From the NCBI GenBank assembly GCA_903813345.2, contig CAIIXF020000005.1:34971375-35035374 (forward strand): DNA of 64,000 bases, in the 5' to 3' direction. This DNA comes from Owenia fusiformis. Lineage: Eukaryota > Annelida > Polychaeta > Sabellida > Oweniidae. The stretch's first letter is position 1. Each line of letters begins with the position of its first letter. The position numbers were made by a program, and so were the translations under genes. This document shows, one piece after another, positions 1 through 11,647 of this stretch. The notes under the pieces are model-generated. The model was not told the origin of the DNA, did not search any database, and worked only from the letters and a program-made list of their open reading frames with translations.

Positions 1-2715
1 GAAGAGTAAATTACATTGTATGTTATAAAGTATAACTTATACTGAATAGTTCTACGATATGGTTCATATAATGCACATATCAATGCAGTGCGACAAAGTT
101 CTTCCAGAAATAGTTTTGTGAAACCTAATTAAAAAGAAAAAGGACAAAGACCGTCGCGTTGACTTTCTATGGATTGATGCAAACCTTACTGACGTTAGTT
201 GAAGTATAAATATTTTATAATCTGCGATGAGAAATGCCAATCAAACGTAAAATAGCTTATTTATCTTAATTCAAACGCGACATAACATTCAACAATTTGC
301 TGCAATTTGATGAAGGTCATTAGTATGTCTCATTAAGCGCATTGGGACTATTTCTCTTAGATTGATATGATTGGTTGTTAGCCTAATCACGCATGGTTGT
401 TGTGTTTACCGCGCCATCTTATTCTGTCTATTTTAATATCCTCATAAACGTCGAAATCAAACCAGGCATGACGTTCCGATGTCGTAGATTTTAACTAAGA
501 TCTCATTAAGTTTAAATGTATGTCGCCATTTTTGTCATTAATGTCAAATATATTTGTTCGATTACTACTTAAATTTCCATCTTCGAAGAACGTATCCTTA
601 AGAACAAGAACAGGGGTGTAATAAAATGATAGGAAACGGAAATGTGTGAATCGAAATAAGCAAAATTAGGGAAATACAAGGAGCGTAACTCCAGATACTA
701 GTAAATTCATGCATGAGTCCACATGTTAAAATACAGCCCAAGAAACACATTACCAATCTCAAGGTCAAAAATTGTTTTTGAACCAAAACCAATGCTCACA
801 CTCTAGAAAAGAGGTCATATCTAACATTGACTAGTTTGATGACTGTGTGAACAAACACCGCATAAAAACTGAAAGATACGACACGATATAAGATAGTACT
901 GCACGAATTACATAACATATCGCAAGACAGAAAAAGCAAGATACTACATTGATTGTCAAAGTGAAATAGATGTTAGCACCTACCAGGACGATGTAGGATA
1001 TGGTCGACTGAATTAAGTCGGATTTCGGTGAAGTTGTTTCAACTAGCTATAGAACGAACACAATCAGGGTTTCCAGATCATGGAATGTAGGCTATTTTGT
1101 GTTTTGATAAACGACTGGAAGCGGTTAATCTAATTAATTCCTATTGTATAAGGCACTTCAGATCTTCCTATGGTAACTTGTCATGTCCCAGGGTCAAACA
1201 AACCGACCTAGTCAATCAAACGTACGGTTAAATTGGTAGAGGTTTGATGAATGCAAGAGGAGTGTATACTAACCAGGCAAGGCAAAACCAGTTCGATCAC
1301 ATTGCTGTTTATAGATGAATGATGAATAAAGTGCATAAAATGAAACGCAAAATAGGAATATGTAATGGGCAAAAAATGGTCAAGCCCTTGACTTAAATAT
1401 GTCTTAGAATATATGTCTTATATCTCCCATGTACAACTATCACATGTTGTAGGGAGAGAGAATCTAATACAACTTCAATTGGGCACCATTAGAGTATTGT
1501 ACAGTGACATGTGTATATACATTTTTTCGTTTTATATAAATCTTTCTCTCTCTAATGCCCACTTTATCAACATATATTATTTATCATCTCAATTGTATAA
1601 GAATGTTATTGCACATTTACCCCTGAAAGCTTACGGCTAATTTGCAATCGTAAAATCAGTAGGTTATTGTCAGTTTTGACAACAAAATCCTCAACTCTTG
1701 GGAAGCAACCGTGATGTCTGACAGGTGATGTGTTTTATCCACCACGTCATATCATTGCTAGTTATAAATGTAAGTTATATAAATACCTAATCCTCCGTTT
1801 CATTGGTGTCAAGCATCGTCGGCCCCACGCTCAATCACTTCTGCGCTCTATCAGGTCCGAGAATGATGAGACAAGATATGTGTCAAGGGCATTTTAAAAA
1901 TCACGTTCGAGGAAAAAGAAAAAGAAACGCCACATTTAACGATCCCACGTGGAATATATTATTTACTACCCGGTTACAAATTCCTGGTATGTCACTATCC
2001 CGATAGGGCACACTTTGACAGTAAAAACGTTTATCTTTATGCAATAAACTAAAAAAAACATGAGACATCTCGACCTTAAATGTATTTTATTAGATTAAGA
2101 CGATATGGGAATATACCACTGACAGATTAAGAGGACATAAAATATGAACAAGTCGAATGTCAAGTCTTGTTTGGAAAGCAATGTCAAAATTAAAGACTCC
2201 CTCGCCAATAATTTTCGGAGAGATATATTTCTCTTTTTACATTTTCATTTGTTCACTTTTACTCGATCGAATCGTTGACTAACGCTTTGTACTATTTATC
2301 ATTCAATATTCCGGTGAGATTTCTAGCGATTTTGTTGCTCCATGTAACTTAAATATATCCTGTATTTTCGTTCTGTGTTATTCAATGATTTCTTGTTAAA
2401 TATTGTGCATCTAGGCTGGTGCATCGTGAAATAAGGGATTTCTCGTCACACGAATTTCTGTTTTTTTCGAAATGTGCCATTCAGTGTAATGTCGAATAGT
2501 TATTCAACTAAAATACCAAAGTTAAAGTCAAGTTATCTGAAAATCCTCATAATCCTTGTTTGTATTTAATTTTACAGTCGAGCCTTTGTAAAGTGAGTAC
2601 TCGTATATCTATTCTCAAGGAAAGACAACACACTACTGAAGATACATGAGTATAATCTAAAGAATAAAACACTAATTAGGGTAAAATTAAGTTATTCTAA
2701 AGCACAGAACACTTA
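1..2715. other. Gene-free stretch
   Basis: AT-rich sequence with only short open frames under 80 codons on either strand, none resembling a known family and none flanked by matching splice signals that I could join. One word (cccacgctcaatcact, about 1826-1841) recurs near 16,420, next to a truncated MITE, so a shared old repeat is possible. Otherwise I see nothing. Confidence 0.6.
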
Positions 2716-3148
2716 GGCTGCGTTCTTTAACTCCCCGCGGTGCAAGTCGGTTGAGCAATATTTAAAAAGTTTTCTCCCTAGGTACCATGAAAAAGAACAA
2801 TGAGCCCATGCATTGCAAATTACATGCTCACACATTTCAACAAAAAAACAGCTCATCCAAGCGCACTTACACTGTTAATTACGAGGTGTCAAACTTGTCG
2901 GCTAACGGCGTATGTCAACCGCGTCGGCTAGTTGCTAGTGCACCACAGGAGTTCGATTGCAATAAACCGCGATGTCTATCAAAAGAATCATGTGAGTGTA
3001 AGTGCGCTTGGATGAGCTATTTTTGTTGAAAACACATGAGCATGTAATTTGCACTGCATGGCTTATTGTTATTTTAAGTGATACCTGGGGAGAAAACTCA
3101 TTAATATTACGCAATTCACTTGCACCGCGGTCATACAAAAATGCAGCC
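2716..3148. mobile_element. Fold-back MITE, copy 1 (GGCTGC ends)
   Basis: The element begins GGCTGCGTTC and ends with the inverted counterpart GCAGCC. Long inverted arms include the shared words ccgcggtgcaagt, ttttctcc and agcgcactta. The arms meet around a centre with gtcggcta and gttgctagtgca. The flanking triplet TTA occurs on both sides (2713-2715 and 3149-3151), and a CTTAG reading is also possible. The short ORFs on both strands here are products of the inverted repeat. A diverged second copy lies at 12.8-13.25 kb. No transposase is encoded, so it is non-autonomous. The TTA flank would suit a PIF/Harbinger-type mobiliser, but that is inference. Confidence 0.8.
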
Positions 3149-4385
3149 TTAGTAAAGGTAAAATTCTTAAGGACAACATTAATTAAAGTCAAATGAGAAC
3201 ATACTCGAAGACAAAACAATATACTCATGAGAATCTAATATACCACTTGAAAGACGAAAGTATTAGCTATAGCAATCTTATGTATTACTCCATAGGGTAG
3301 TGAATTTAATGAAGTGAAATTATGTTTACAGTCCCGAAACAGGGCCCGTTTTAGAGTTTGCAGACAAAAATAAAATCACAAATGAAACATGAACACCAAA
3401 GAGAAAACATGAGCTGTAAAACTTATAGAAGAAAGCATGCATACATATCTGGCAAAATCCGCATTATAAACCACTCGAAAACCTTGCTATAACGATTTTA
3501 TTATCTTCGTTAACAATTCATGGGATTCTGAGTAAGGCTTGACATAAATATCATTCTGCGGAGACAAATAATGCCATTACCTAAATAACGAAATGTTCAT
3601 AAAATCGTATGAGGACATTCAGCTACAAAACGACCTTTTATTGTGACGTTAATGGCACTATATGACGTTGATTTGATGATAGACATTGTCTCATCATCAA
3701 ATGAATATAAAATCGGAAACCTCTTTCATTGTTTTGCTTTGTTGTTTTTGTTCTTTGACTGTTTGAACGCTTGTCTGCGTGCTTATATTTGTTTATTTGA
3801 TTGTCTCCATGTTGTTTTCTTTACCAACAGAGAGATTGTGGAGGAATAATAGGAATTAGTTATGAGAATATATTGACTTAATCGAATCTATATATCGAAT
3901 ATTTGCACAACGCTCGTGAATTGTTACATATAATATCCACTTGGGTCTGTCAAAAAATATACGCAGTATTAAGCGTTGGGGAGGAATGGGTTGGGGAGAA
4001 ATCGAAATTATTGAAACATATTTTAAAATCGTAATTAAATTAAAGAGATGTCCGTACAGTTCAAATTCGTGATAATGCTTATAGCAAATTGATTTATCCG
4101 ATAAAAATTAAAGGTATGACTTGCACAAGTAACCGCTGTACTATGATAAAACAGCACAAGACAATGGTATTAAAGAAACTTTAAATCCCTCCGTCACATT
4201 TTAGTTTTAACAAAATTACGACTGGGTTGGTGAATATAGTTATTAGATAACGTAATTTTGATAGTGCAATCTGAGGATGACATGAAGATTTAGAAAACTT
4301 TTCAATGAATAAATACGATGCCATCTTTTTCATATTGAGTCGGGTCTCCCATGGGTTCTCGTAAAATGAAGATTTTCATCAAACT
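3149..4385. other. Gene-free stretch
   Basis: AT-rich sequence without recognisable exons, repeats or RNA genes. A 68-codon frame at 3643-3849 is low-complexity, Cys/Phe/Leu-rich, and resembles no family I know. Confidence 0.5.
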
Positions 4386-4389
4386 GTTC

Positions 4390-4920
4390 ATCAATTTCCG
4401 ATTATAAACGAGAAATGACTATGGGAAAACATACATGTACTGAGAACGAAATCAGTGATCCATTTTGTTAAGATGACATAAGAAAAACGTACGTGTACTG
4501 AAAACGAAATCACTTAAGACATAAGAAAAAACGTACGTGTACTGAAAACGAAATCACTTAAGATGACATGAGAAAAACATACATGTACTGAGAACGAAAT
4601 CAGTGATCCATTTTGTTAAGATAACATAAGAAAAACGTACGTGTACTGAAAACGAAATCACTTAAGATGTCATAAGAAAAACGTACATGTACTGAAACGA
4701 AATCACTTAAGATGACATACACTGTAAGAAAAACGTACGTGTACTGAAAACGAAATCACTTAAGATGACACAAGAAAAACATACATGTCCTGAGAACGAA
4801 ATCAGTGATGCATTTTGTAAATATGATATGTGCTGAACATGAAATCGCCGATGCGTTTTGTTTAGATGACATAAGAAAAACGCACATGTACTGTAAACGA
4901 AATCGCTAATGAATTTTGTA
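4390..4920. repeat. Tandem repeat array, ~46-bp unit
   Basis: About ten imperfect copies of a unit containing gacataagaaaaacgtacgt, then gtactgaaaacgaaatcact. Two subtypes alternate: a short one ending cacttaagat and a longer one carrying cagtgatccattttgttaa. Nothing suggests coding. The subtypes imply duplication of multi-unit blocks. Confidence 0.9.
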
Positions 4921-4924
4921 AAAC

Positions 4925-5715
4925 TGACAACTGATTCATATACGTAATCGGGCTAGCTAAAATGATACTAATTATTAAATAATGTGCAATTTTTTACATT
5001 ATCCATGGTTGTATTTAAGTTTTCATGTTAGAGCAAATATTTCGCATGGAGAAGTTTACCTTTTTTATCTACCCTTTAAACCTTTATATTTGGAGAGCTG
5101 GTACTCATATGCAACGGAGATCCACTTAATGGGTTCTTAAGAATCCCGTAAAAGATCGTGTCTAGATCCATTTACGCCTGTATCAAGGGCACTTAGGTCC
5201 TTACATTTGGATATATACGAGGTAATGAAAATTGTCATGTATTTTAAAGCAATAAAACGTATGCAAACCGGATGTAATTAATTTCTTCCTCTCGAAAATA
5301 GTATGTTTTATGAGAGCCTTGTCCGTCTCATGTCAACTTAAACAATGTTTATCATGTGCGCAATGCATGCTTTTTGCGAGGAAATATGATATCATATGAA
5401 GGGTATGCGGCCAAGAGTATGTTGATTACGGAAATCCCTTTATCCCTATATCACTCTATCTCACTGTACCTTACGATGTTTCGAGTTCCAATAATCGTTG
5501 AATGTTATTTTAGTATAATATTAACGAATAGTTCGAAATATCAAACCTCTTGTAACAATCTAGTATTATTGACTGTCGAGTGACGTTATGACTTTAGTTA
5601 CTAACAAACTAGGGGCGTGAAAATTCGTTGTATGAATGCGTAGTTCTCATATGAACTCAATTCAATCATACCATATCCAATTTTCACTGCTCAATTCAAA
5701 CTAACAATGTAATCT
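4925..5715. other. Gene-free stretch
   Basis: AT-rich. The only notable frame, 5356-5583, is 75 codons with no recognisable motif. I see no splice-linked exon. Confidence 0.5.
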
Positions 5716-5734
5716 TATCCCATTTGAACCTAAA

Positions 5735-6200
5735 CCTAAGTACCTGTGCTCAGTTTGAAACAAACCACAACCACCTATCTTTGCTCAGTTGGAACGAACC
5801 ACGAACTTACGTTTGCTCAGTTCAATCATCCAACGAGTACCTACGTTTGCTCAGTTCAAATACCCTGCGGGTACCTACGTTTGCTCAGTTCAAATACCCT
5901 GCGAGTACCTACGTTTGCTCAGTTCAAATACCCAGCGAGTCCCTACGTTTGCTCAGTTCAAATACCCTGCGAGTACCTACGTTTGCTCAGTCCAAATACC
6001 CAGCGAATCCCTACGTTTGCTCAGTTCAAATACCCTGCGGGTACCTACGTTTGCTCAGTTCAAATACCCTGCGGGTACCTACGTTTGCTCACTTCAAATA
6101 TCTTACGCATACCTACTTTTCCTTAGTTCAAACACCCTACGAGTACTCATGTTTGCTCAGTTAAACATGCTGCGAGTACCGACTTCTGCTTACCAATGTT
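5735..6200. repeat. 34-bp minisatellite
   Basis: The core word cctacgtttgctcagttcaa repeats about every 34 bp (for example gtac at 5837, 5871 and 5905) for roughly 12 copies, decaying at both edges. Since 34 is not a multiple of three, each forward frame cycles through all three readings and repeats every 34 residues. No reading creates a stop, so three overlapping frames (5724-6164, 5746-6126, 5789-6259) are open. This is a property of the repeat, not evidence of a protein. Confidence 0.93.
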
Positions 6201-6315
6201 CGGTTCTAACATACCCCACGCGCACCTTTCACTGCACAATCAAACATACCATAGAATAAGCAGCATGATATGATAACAATAGAGTAGATGAGTATAAAAA
6301 TAATGTCACTAGTTT

Positions 6316-9152
6316 CACAGGCTGGTATCGAAAAAATTGTCCGCTGTGACGGAGCGTGCTATTTTGCATAGAAACACTAGGAAATCCACACAATTTATTT
6401 TTTTACTCATATGTTTTGCTATATCAAAGAAAATTACTGACTCCATGCAATGAATATATCATTTGCGGGTAACTTTAACTTCTGTTTGAAGTCCAACAAC
6501 GCTAAGAGTAAAAGCTATTGAAAACGGCGTCGGAGTATCATACTCCAAAATGTACCATTTCTTTTATTTCTTTTTAATGGTACAATATAGCGACACGATA
6601 ATATTTACATATGTTTTAAGGATAACTCTGAAGGTATTAATGAGATTTTTATGTATTGGGTATTTTTAATTTTTTCAATAAAAAATAATGTTTAAATTTT
6701 TTGTCCGCTGTGACGGAGCAGTTTCAAATCTGAAATACGTTAAGAATTTATATTTATAATATATCTCTTTATAACTACACGTTAGAGGAGGGAGCGTATC
6801 AAATCTCTTTCGTAAAGTATTCTGAAAAATAAAACGGAATAAAAGTACACAATTCAAATTCTGAGATGTATATACACGGGGTACCATCGAATAATTTTGG
6901 CAACGTACCGGAGAAAGACATTTTACTAAGAAATGGCAATAATTTAGCACAATATATTTTTTAACTAGAGTTCTACTTTGATTTTGACAAAAGCAAGTAT
7001 TCCATGCAATGGCTATTTCATTCATGAGTTTGTAGGAATTCTGTTGGAACCCAGTTCTGATCAAGTACGAAGTTATTGAAATCGGCGCAGTCGGACTTTA
7101 CTCCGAAAGATGGTTTTTCGGTTATAACTTTATTACAACATTTAAGTATAGACTTTTTGAAAAAAGTACAGAATAGTCCTTATACTATTGAATAATTCTG
7201 TTATTTCTGATTCACACGACTCTGATTTGTTTAATTAAAAAAAAAGTTTTAAAAATATTACTTAGGAACGTAACCGGAGCTGGGAACTTAACCGGAGCAG
7301 ATCAGTTGAATTATATAATTTAAAAAAATAAAATATATGATTTAAAGCATATATATTAATAAATACGCATTCGAACAATCCCGTATGTTTTTAAATTAGT
7401 ATATGTGCTTTAAATCATATATTTTAATTTTTTTTATTAAATAATTCAACCAGTGATCTGCTCAAGTTACGTTCCCAGCTCCGGTTACGTTCCTAAGTAA
7501 TATTTTTAAAACTTTTTTTTCAATTAAACAAATCAGAGTCGTGTGAATCAGAAATAACAGAATTGTACGTTGCCAAAATTATTCGATGGTACCCCGTGAT
7601 ATACGACCACTCTTTAATCTTCTTTTCTCAGTTTGTACTGTAATCCAAGTTATGCATGGTAACTCATGAAAATGATAGTAAATTTTATTTCAGTATAGGG
7701 TATTTGCCTTTCGTTGTGCCTACTGTGGATCCATCACCTGACATGGTCATTTTTTATGGTAACTTATATACAGTAATATTATGTGGTAAAAGGTTATACA
7801 ACTGTCGGAACGCAGGATGTCTGTGCGCTATTTCGAATAAATTCATAGTATCCCTATTTATGCAATGGTTACGCGGTAAACACGATACAAAATATGCCAT
7901 ATTCCGCAACGAATATGCCATATTCACTAGCGGTGTATGACAGATTCACCTGTGGTATATGGCATACACACGAACCAATGAGAATGTGATACGGAAGTAT
8001 GCAATTGTCAATTGCATCGATTGAACGAACAAGTAAAACTTTATAAATTATTATAATGATTACTGAATCAACAGTACAGTTTATCGAATACATCAACGTA
8101 TGCAGAAGTATCACTCGTCAATCTCACGTAATAAACTTACCCAATCAATCCAGGATTCATATATTAGTACGCACTGCCAGTATTGGTAATCCAGCGTAGT
8201 TTTACATTCAGAGTCGATTCTCGCAACCAATCAAACCAAGTCTTTCTGTATCACGTTTTTCACCTGCGGAATATGTCATATTCAACTGCTGTATATGGCA
8301 TATTCCGCAAGTGAGTATGACATATTCTGAAGATGAGTATCGGGTATTCACTGAATTCAATGCATCACATATTCACTGCGGAATATTGCATACTCACCTG
8401 CGGAATGGCATATTCACCCGTATCACAAATACCGCGCAACCATGAATGTATGCCATATTCCGCGTAACAATTTACACTACATGTGACATTCTAAGACGTC
8501 TTGGCGAAAACGTATTAGATATATTATGTTGAGTTTACACCATGTTGATTCATGTTGATTTCAGTACAAACCTCCGAAAAATGCTAAGAGTGGTCGTTTT
8601 TATATCTCAGATTTACATTACCCCAGATCTCCCAGAGGCTACTTGTCATAATTTAGGAAGTGATTTGTGACGTTCTTTCTTCTTAGGGTACTTTTAAAAG
8701 GTATAATTTGAATCTTAAATTCTTAACGTAGTTCACAGTTAAAACTGCTCCGTCAAAGCGGACAAAAAATGTAAACATTATTTTTTATAAAAAATATTAA
8801 AAATACCCAATACATCAAGATATCATTAATACCTTCAGAGTTATCCTTAAAACATATTAGTAAATATTATCGTGTCGCTATATTGTACCATTAAAAAGAA
8901 ATAAAAGAAATGGTACATTTTGGAGCATGATACCCCGGCGCTGTTTTCAATAGCTCTTACTCTTAGCGTTGTTGGACTTCAAACAAAAGTTAAAGTTACC
9001 CGCAAATGATATACCCATTGCATGGAGTAAGAAACTTTCTTTGGTATAGCGAAACATATGAGTAAAAAAATAAATTGTGTGGGTTTCTTAGTGTTTCTAT
9101 GCAAAATAGCACGCTTCGTCACAGCGGACAAATTTTTCGATACCAGCCTGTG
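6316..9152. mobile_element. 2.84-kb long inverted-repeat (fold-back) element
   Basis: Ends are CACAGGCTGGTATCGAAAAA at the left and its inverse at the right, flanked by the direct repeat AGTTT at 6311-6315 and 9153-9157. The arms can be followed inward as inverted partners: gtccgctgtgacggag near 6340 and 6700 against its inverse near 8745 and 9115; the aatggtacaatatagcgacacg block; ggtaccatcgaataattttgg near 6890 against about 7585; and a centre around 7255-7500 with cgtaaccggagctgggaac. The right arm carries a further inserted element (7599-8594). Frames in it (6675-7064 minus, 8979-9161 minus) are repeat products with no recognised transposase. The element family is unknown to me. Confidence 0.85.
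7599..8594. mobile_element. Element nested in the right arm, rich in ATATGNCATAT words
   Basis: It is bounded by the inverted pair cgaccactctt and aagagtggtcg, and it interrupts the right arm of the 2.84-kb inverted repeat: the left arm has no counterpart, and arm homology resumes at tatatctcag after 8595. Between about 7,895 and 8,465 it holds roughly ten copies of near-palindromic words built on gaatatgncatattc, often preceded by tgcgg. No coding region was recognised; the 94- and 81-codon frames here look incidental. Confidence 0.6.
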
Positions 9153-9157
9153 AGTTT

Positions 9158-10073
9158 GCAATTTAGTCTGGGGAAGTTTTCGAGCATTTTAAAGTCCATG
9201 GCTCAAGACTGTATAATGTATCGTCCTATTTCAAAATAATTCTAAAATCCGATAATAATCAGTTAAAAAATGTCAGATATAAAATACAACTTTATGTGCA
9301 TTTTATAACAAATAAATCTCAAATGATCTTACGCCTTGGGCATATTATGTTAAAATGAATTTGCGAATTTGAGAGAAATATTTTATCCAAACAAAATTCT
9401 AGGAAAATAACTGTCAAAACCACAAGTTTAAATACAAACACATGAAAATAAACATTTCCATGTTTGATTGTTTTGCATTTGTTTTAAGTTCATTAGATAT
9501 TTGCTCACAATATAGAACGTGAATTGAAAAAATTAAAGACAGGGTTGAGAAATTAAAAATAACAATTAACCTGGGCTGTAGTCCAACAAAACAACAACAG
9601 TACAAGTACATGTATAATTGTATAATTGTATACAAGTATATATGTTTTTGTGGTTTGGGATTGTCAGAATGATGATGTCCTGAATGTTGGGGAACATTAT
9701 TACTTTGAATCATAGTTAGCTAAATATAGTGAGGTGTTTCATTTTCTTGATATGCTCTACTGTTTCTATTGTTTTTTCTCATGTTCTGAAATCTTGTTCA
9801 AACTCTATTCTTCGCTGATTTGAGTGGATTTTAGTGCGAGTCATTCTTGAAACAATGGGTCTTAACGAAGTGCTTTGGTACAAATTTAACAGTCGGCAAA
9901 TGCTATTTTATTCCATACTGCTCAAATTGACTTTGGGGATTATTATAATCTTTCCACCGTGAACATGTCCAATTTATATTAATAATTTGTGAAAGGGATA
10001 TAACTAGGTAACAAGTATCATCTGCTGATGTCACATACAATAAAAGTTGTCAGCTCATTTTGTATATTCAATT
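9158..10073. other. Gene-free stretch
   Basis: AT-rich. A 99-codon minus-strand frame (9414-9713) shows no domain or composition to support it. There is a short run of tgtataat/gtataca words near 9,610-9,640. Confidence 0.5.
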
Positions 10074-10074
10074 T

Positions 10075-10955
10075 CACTGGTCAGTATCAAGATGCAGTAA
10101 CGGCCGTTACCTTCTCATCTAAGATGATGGACGGAAGGTGCCGATTTCGATATTTTTGGTTTCTGTCGAATTAAACTACTTTATAATTGACGTAGTATTT
10201 TGTTATTTGAACTTGACAAGCCTTATATATCATGGAAACTTTGGAGTATGACAATTTGTTCTTTTAAACATACGGGGGTGCCATGATTCAAGTATATGTT
10301 ACACCGCTTAAGGGAAGGTAACTGAGATTTTGATTTTGCAAATGATACGATAACTGATCTGTGGTGATGTGGTAACGTTATGAGAGTTTATAATGGAGGG
10401 CCAGTTCACATGGCAAAACCTGATATATAACAAGTAGCATTATCTCGATTCCCAATTTCAATTAATTAATCGACATTAGCCCCCGTTTTTGATAAGAAAA
10501 GTTGGTATCTGGGACGTCTATATATTGCATGGCATCGTAGTGTATGGTCCAGGATAAATGTTACACTTTCCAACCATAATGTACAAAAACTGCACATTAT
10601 ATGCATCGTTCTGGAATGAAACAAAAAGATCTTTTTTATTAACTTCATACAATAACCGCATCATCTTGGAAACAGACTTGTCAGTTATCGTATCATGCAC
10701 TTCCAGTTACCTTCCCTTTAGCGGTGTAACATATAGTTGAATTATGGCGTCCACGTATGATTTACAAACAAATGGTCATACTCTAAAGTTTCCATAATAT
10801 GTAAGGCTTATCAATTCAAATATCTAAGCATTACGTCAATTATAAAGTAGTTTCATTCGACGAAAACCAAAAAATATCGAAATCGACACTTTCCGTCCGC
10901 CATCTTAGATGAGAAGGTAACGGCCGTTACCGCATCTTGATACTGACCAGTGACT
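10075..10955. mobile_element. 0.88-kb inverted-repeat element with TAACGGCCGTTA subterminal palindrome
   Basis: The left end reads tcactggtcagtatcaagat and the right end is its exact inverse. The palindrome taacggccgtta follows about 20 bp inside each end. Further inverted partners are cttctcatctaagatg, aactactttataattgacg, gaaactttggagtatgac, and the inner pair tacaccgctaaaggga / tttagcggtgta. The overlapping 60-codon frames on both strands are repeat products. I could not find a convincing target-site duplication, so the boundaries may be slightly off. Confidence 0.82.
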
Positions 10956-10956
10956 C

Positions 10957-11645
10957 TGGCACCGGTGTAAATAAATCATGGTTCCCAGTGGAGTATTATC
11001 ATTGTTCCAATTGGCATATTCGCATGCGCATTAGAATGTGCATAACTGAAAAGTAATAAGGCTATCACACTAGATGCGGGTGCAATAAACTTTATTATGA
11101 TGATTGACTTTTTCCTATTAAAATAAAACAAAAACCATCTATTCCATATCCGTAGTTCGAGATGTAGATTGTGACATTACACCATTAGGGTCGTAGTAAA
11201 TACTTGTATATGTTTTTCCAAGGTATGGGACGATTTTCTAATTAGCATGCAAGATCTGAAAATCAAATACTAGTAGTTGGCATTCAAGGACATACCATAA
11301 GACAATGTGAAGACTCCTACATTCCTAATTAAGATCATCAAATAACAAGAAACAGTCTTCCAAACGCTGACGTACGTACGCACAGCGTACACTAAAGCGA
11401 TGTCATCACCACTAGCCCACAATTTACCTCTATCCAAAACCACACGTACCATATGGTACATTTTATTCATACTGAACTCATTATTGTACAATTCATGTTG
11501 AAGATTAATTAAAAAGCAAATTTGACCATTTCTCCCAACATGCAATATCAAATATTACAGAAGCAAATATTTGCAGCTTGCGTCTCGCAGATGAATGAAT
11601 AATATAATCAGGATAAGACAGTTATGTTGTTTGAAATATGAAGTG
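10957..11645. other. Gene-free stretch
   Basis: No gene or repeat recognised. The minus-strand 93-codon frame at 11,270-11,551 is unremarkable. Confidence 0.45.
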
Positions 11646-11647
11646 TA

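Noticed and set aside
1804-2006. 67-codon frame sharing cccacgctcaatcact with the 16.4-kb region
   Set aside because: The match is a single short word plus aggtccga, in different surrounding frames. It is more likely an old repeat remnant than an exon.
5724-6259. Three overlapping frames of 126-156 codons as genes
   Set aside because: Fully explained by a 34-bp tandem repeat without stop codons in any phase. No start context or downstream gene structure.
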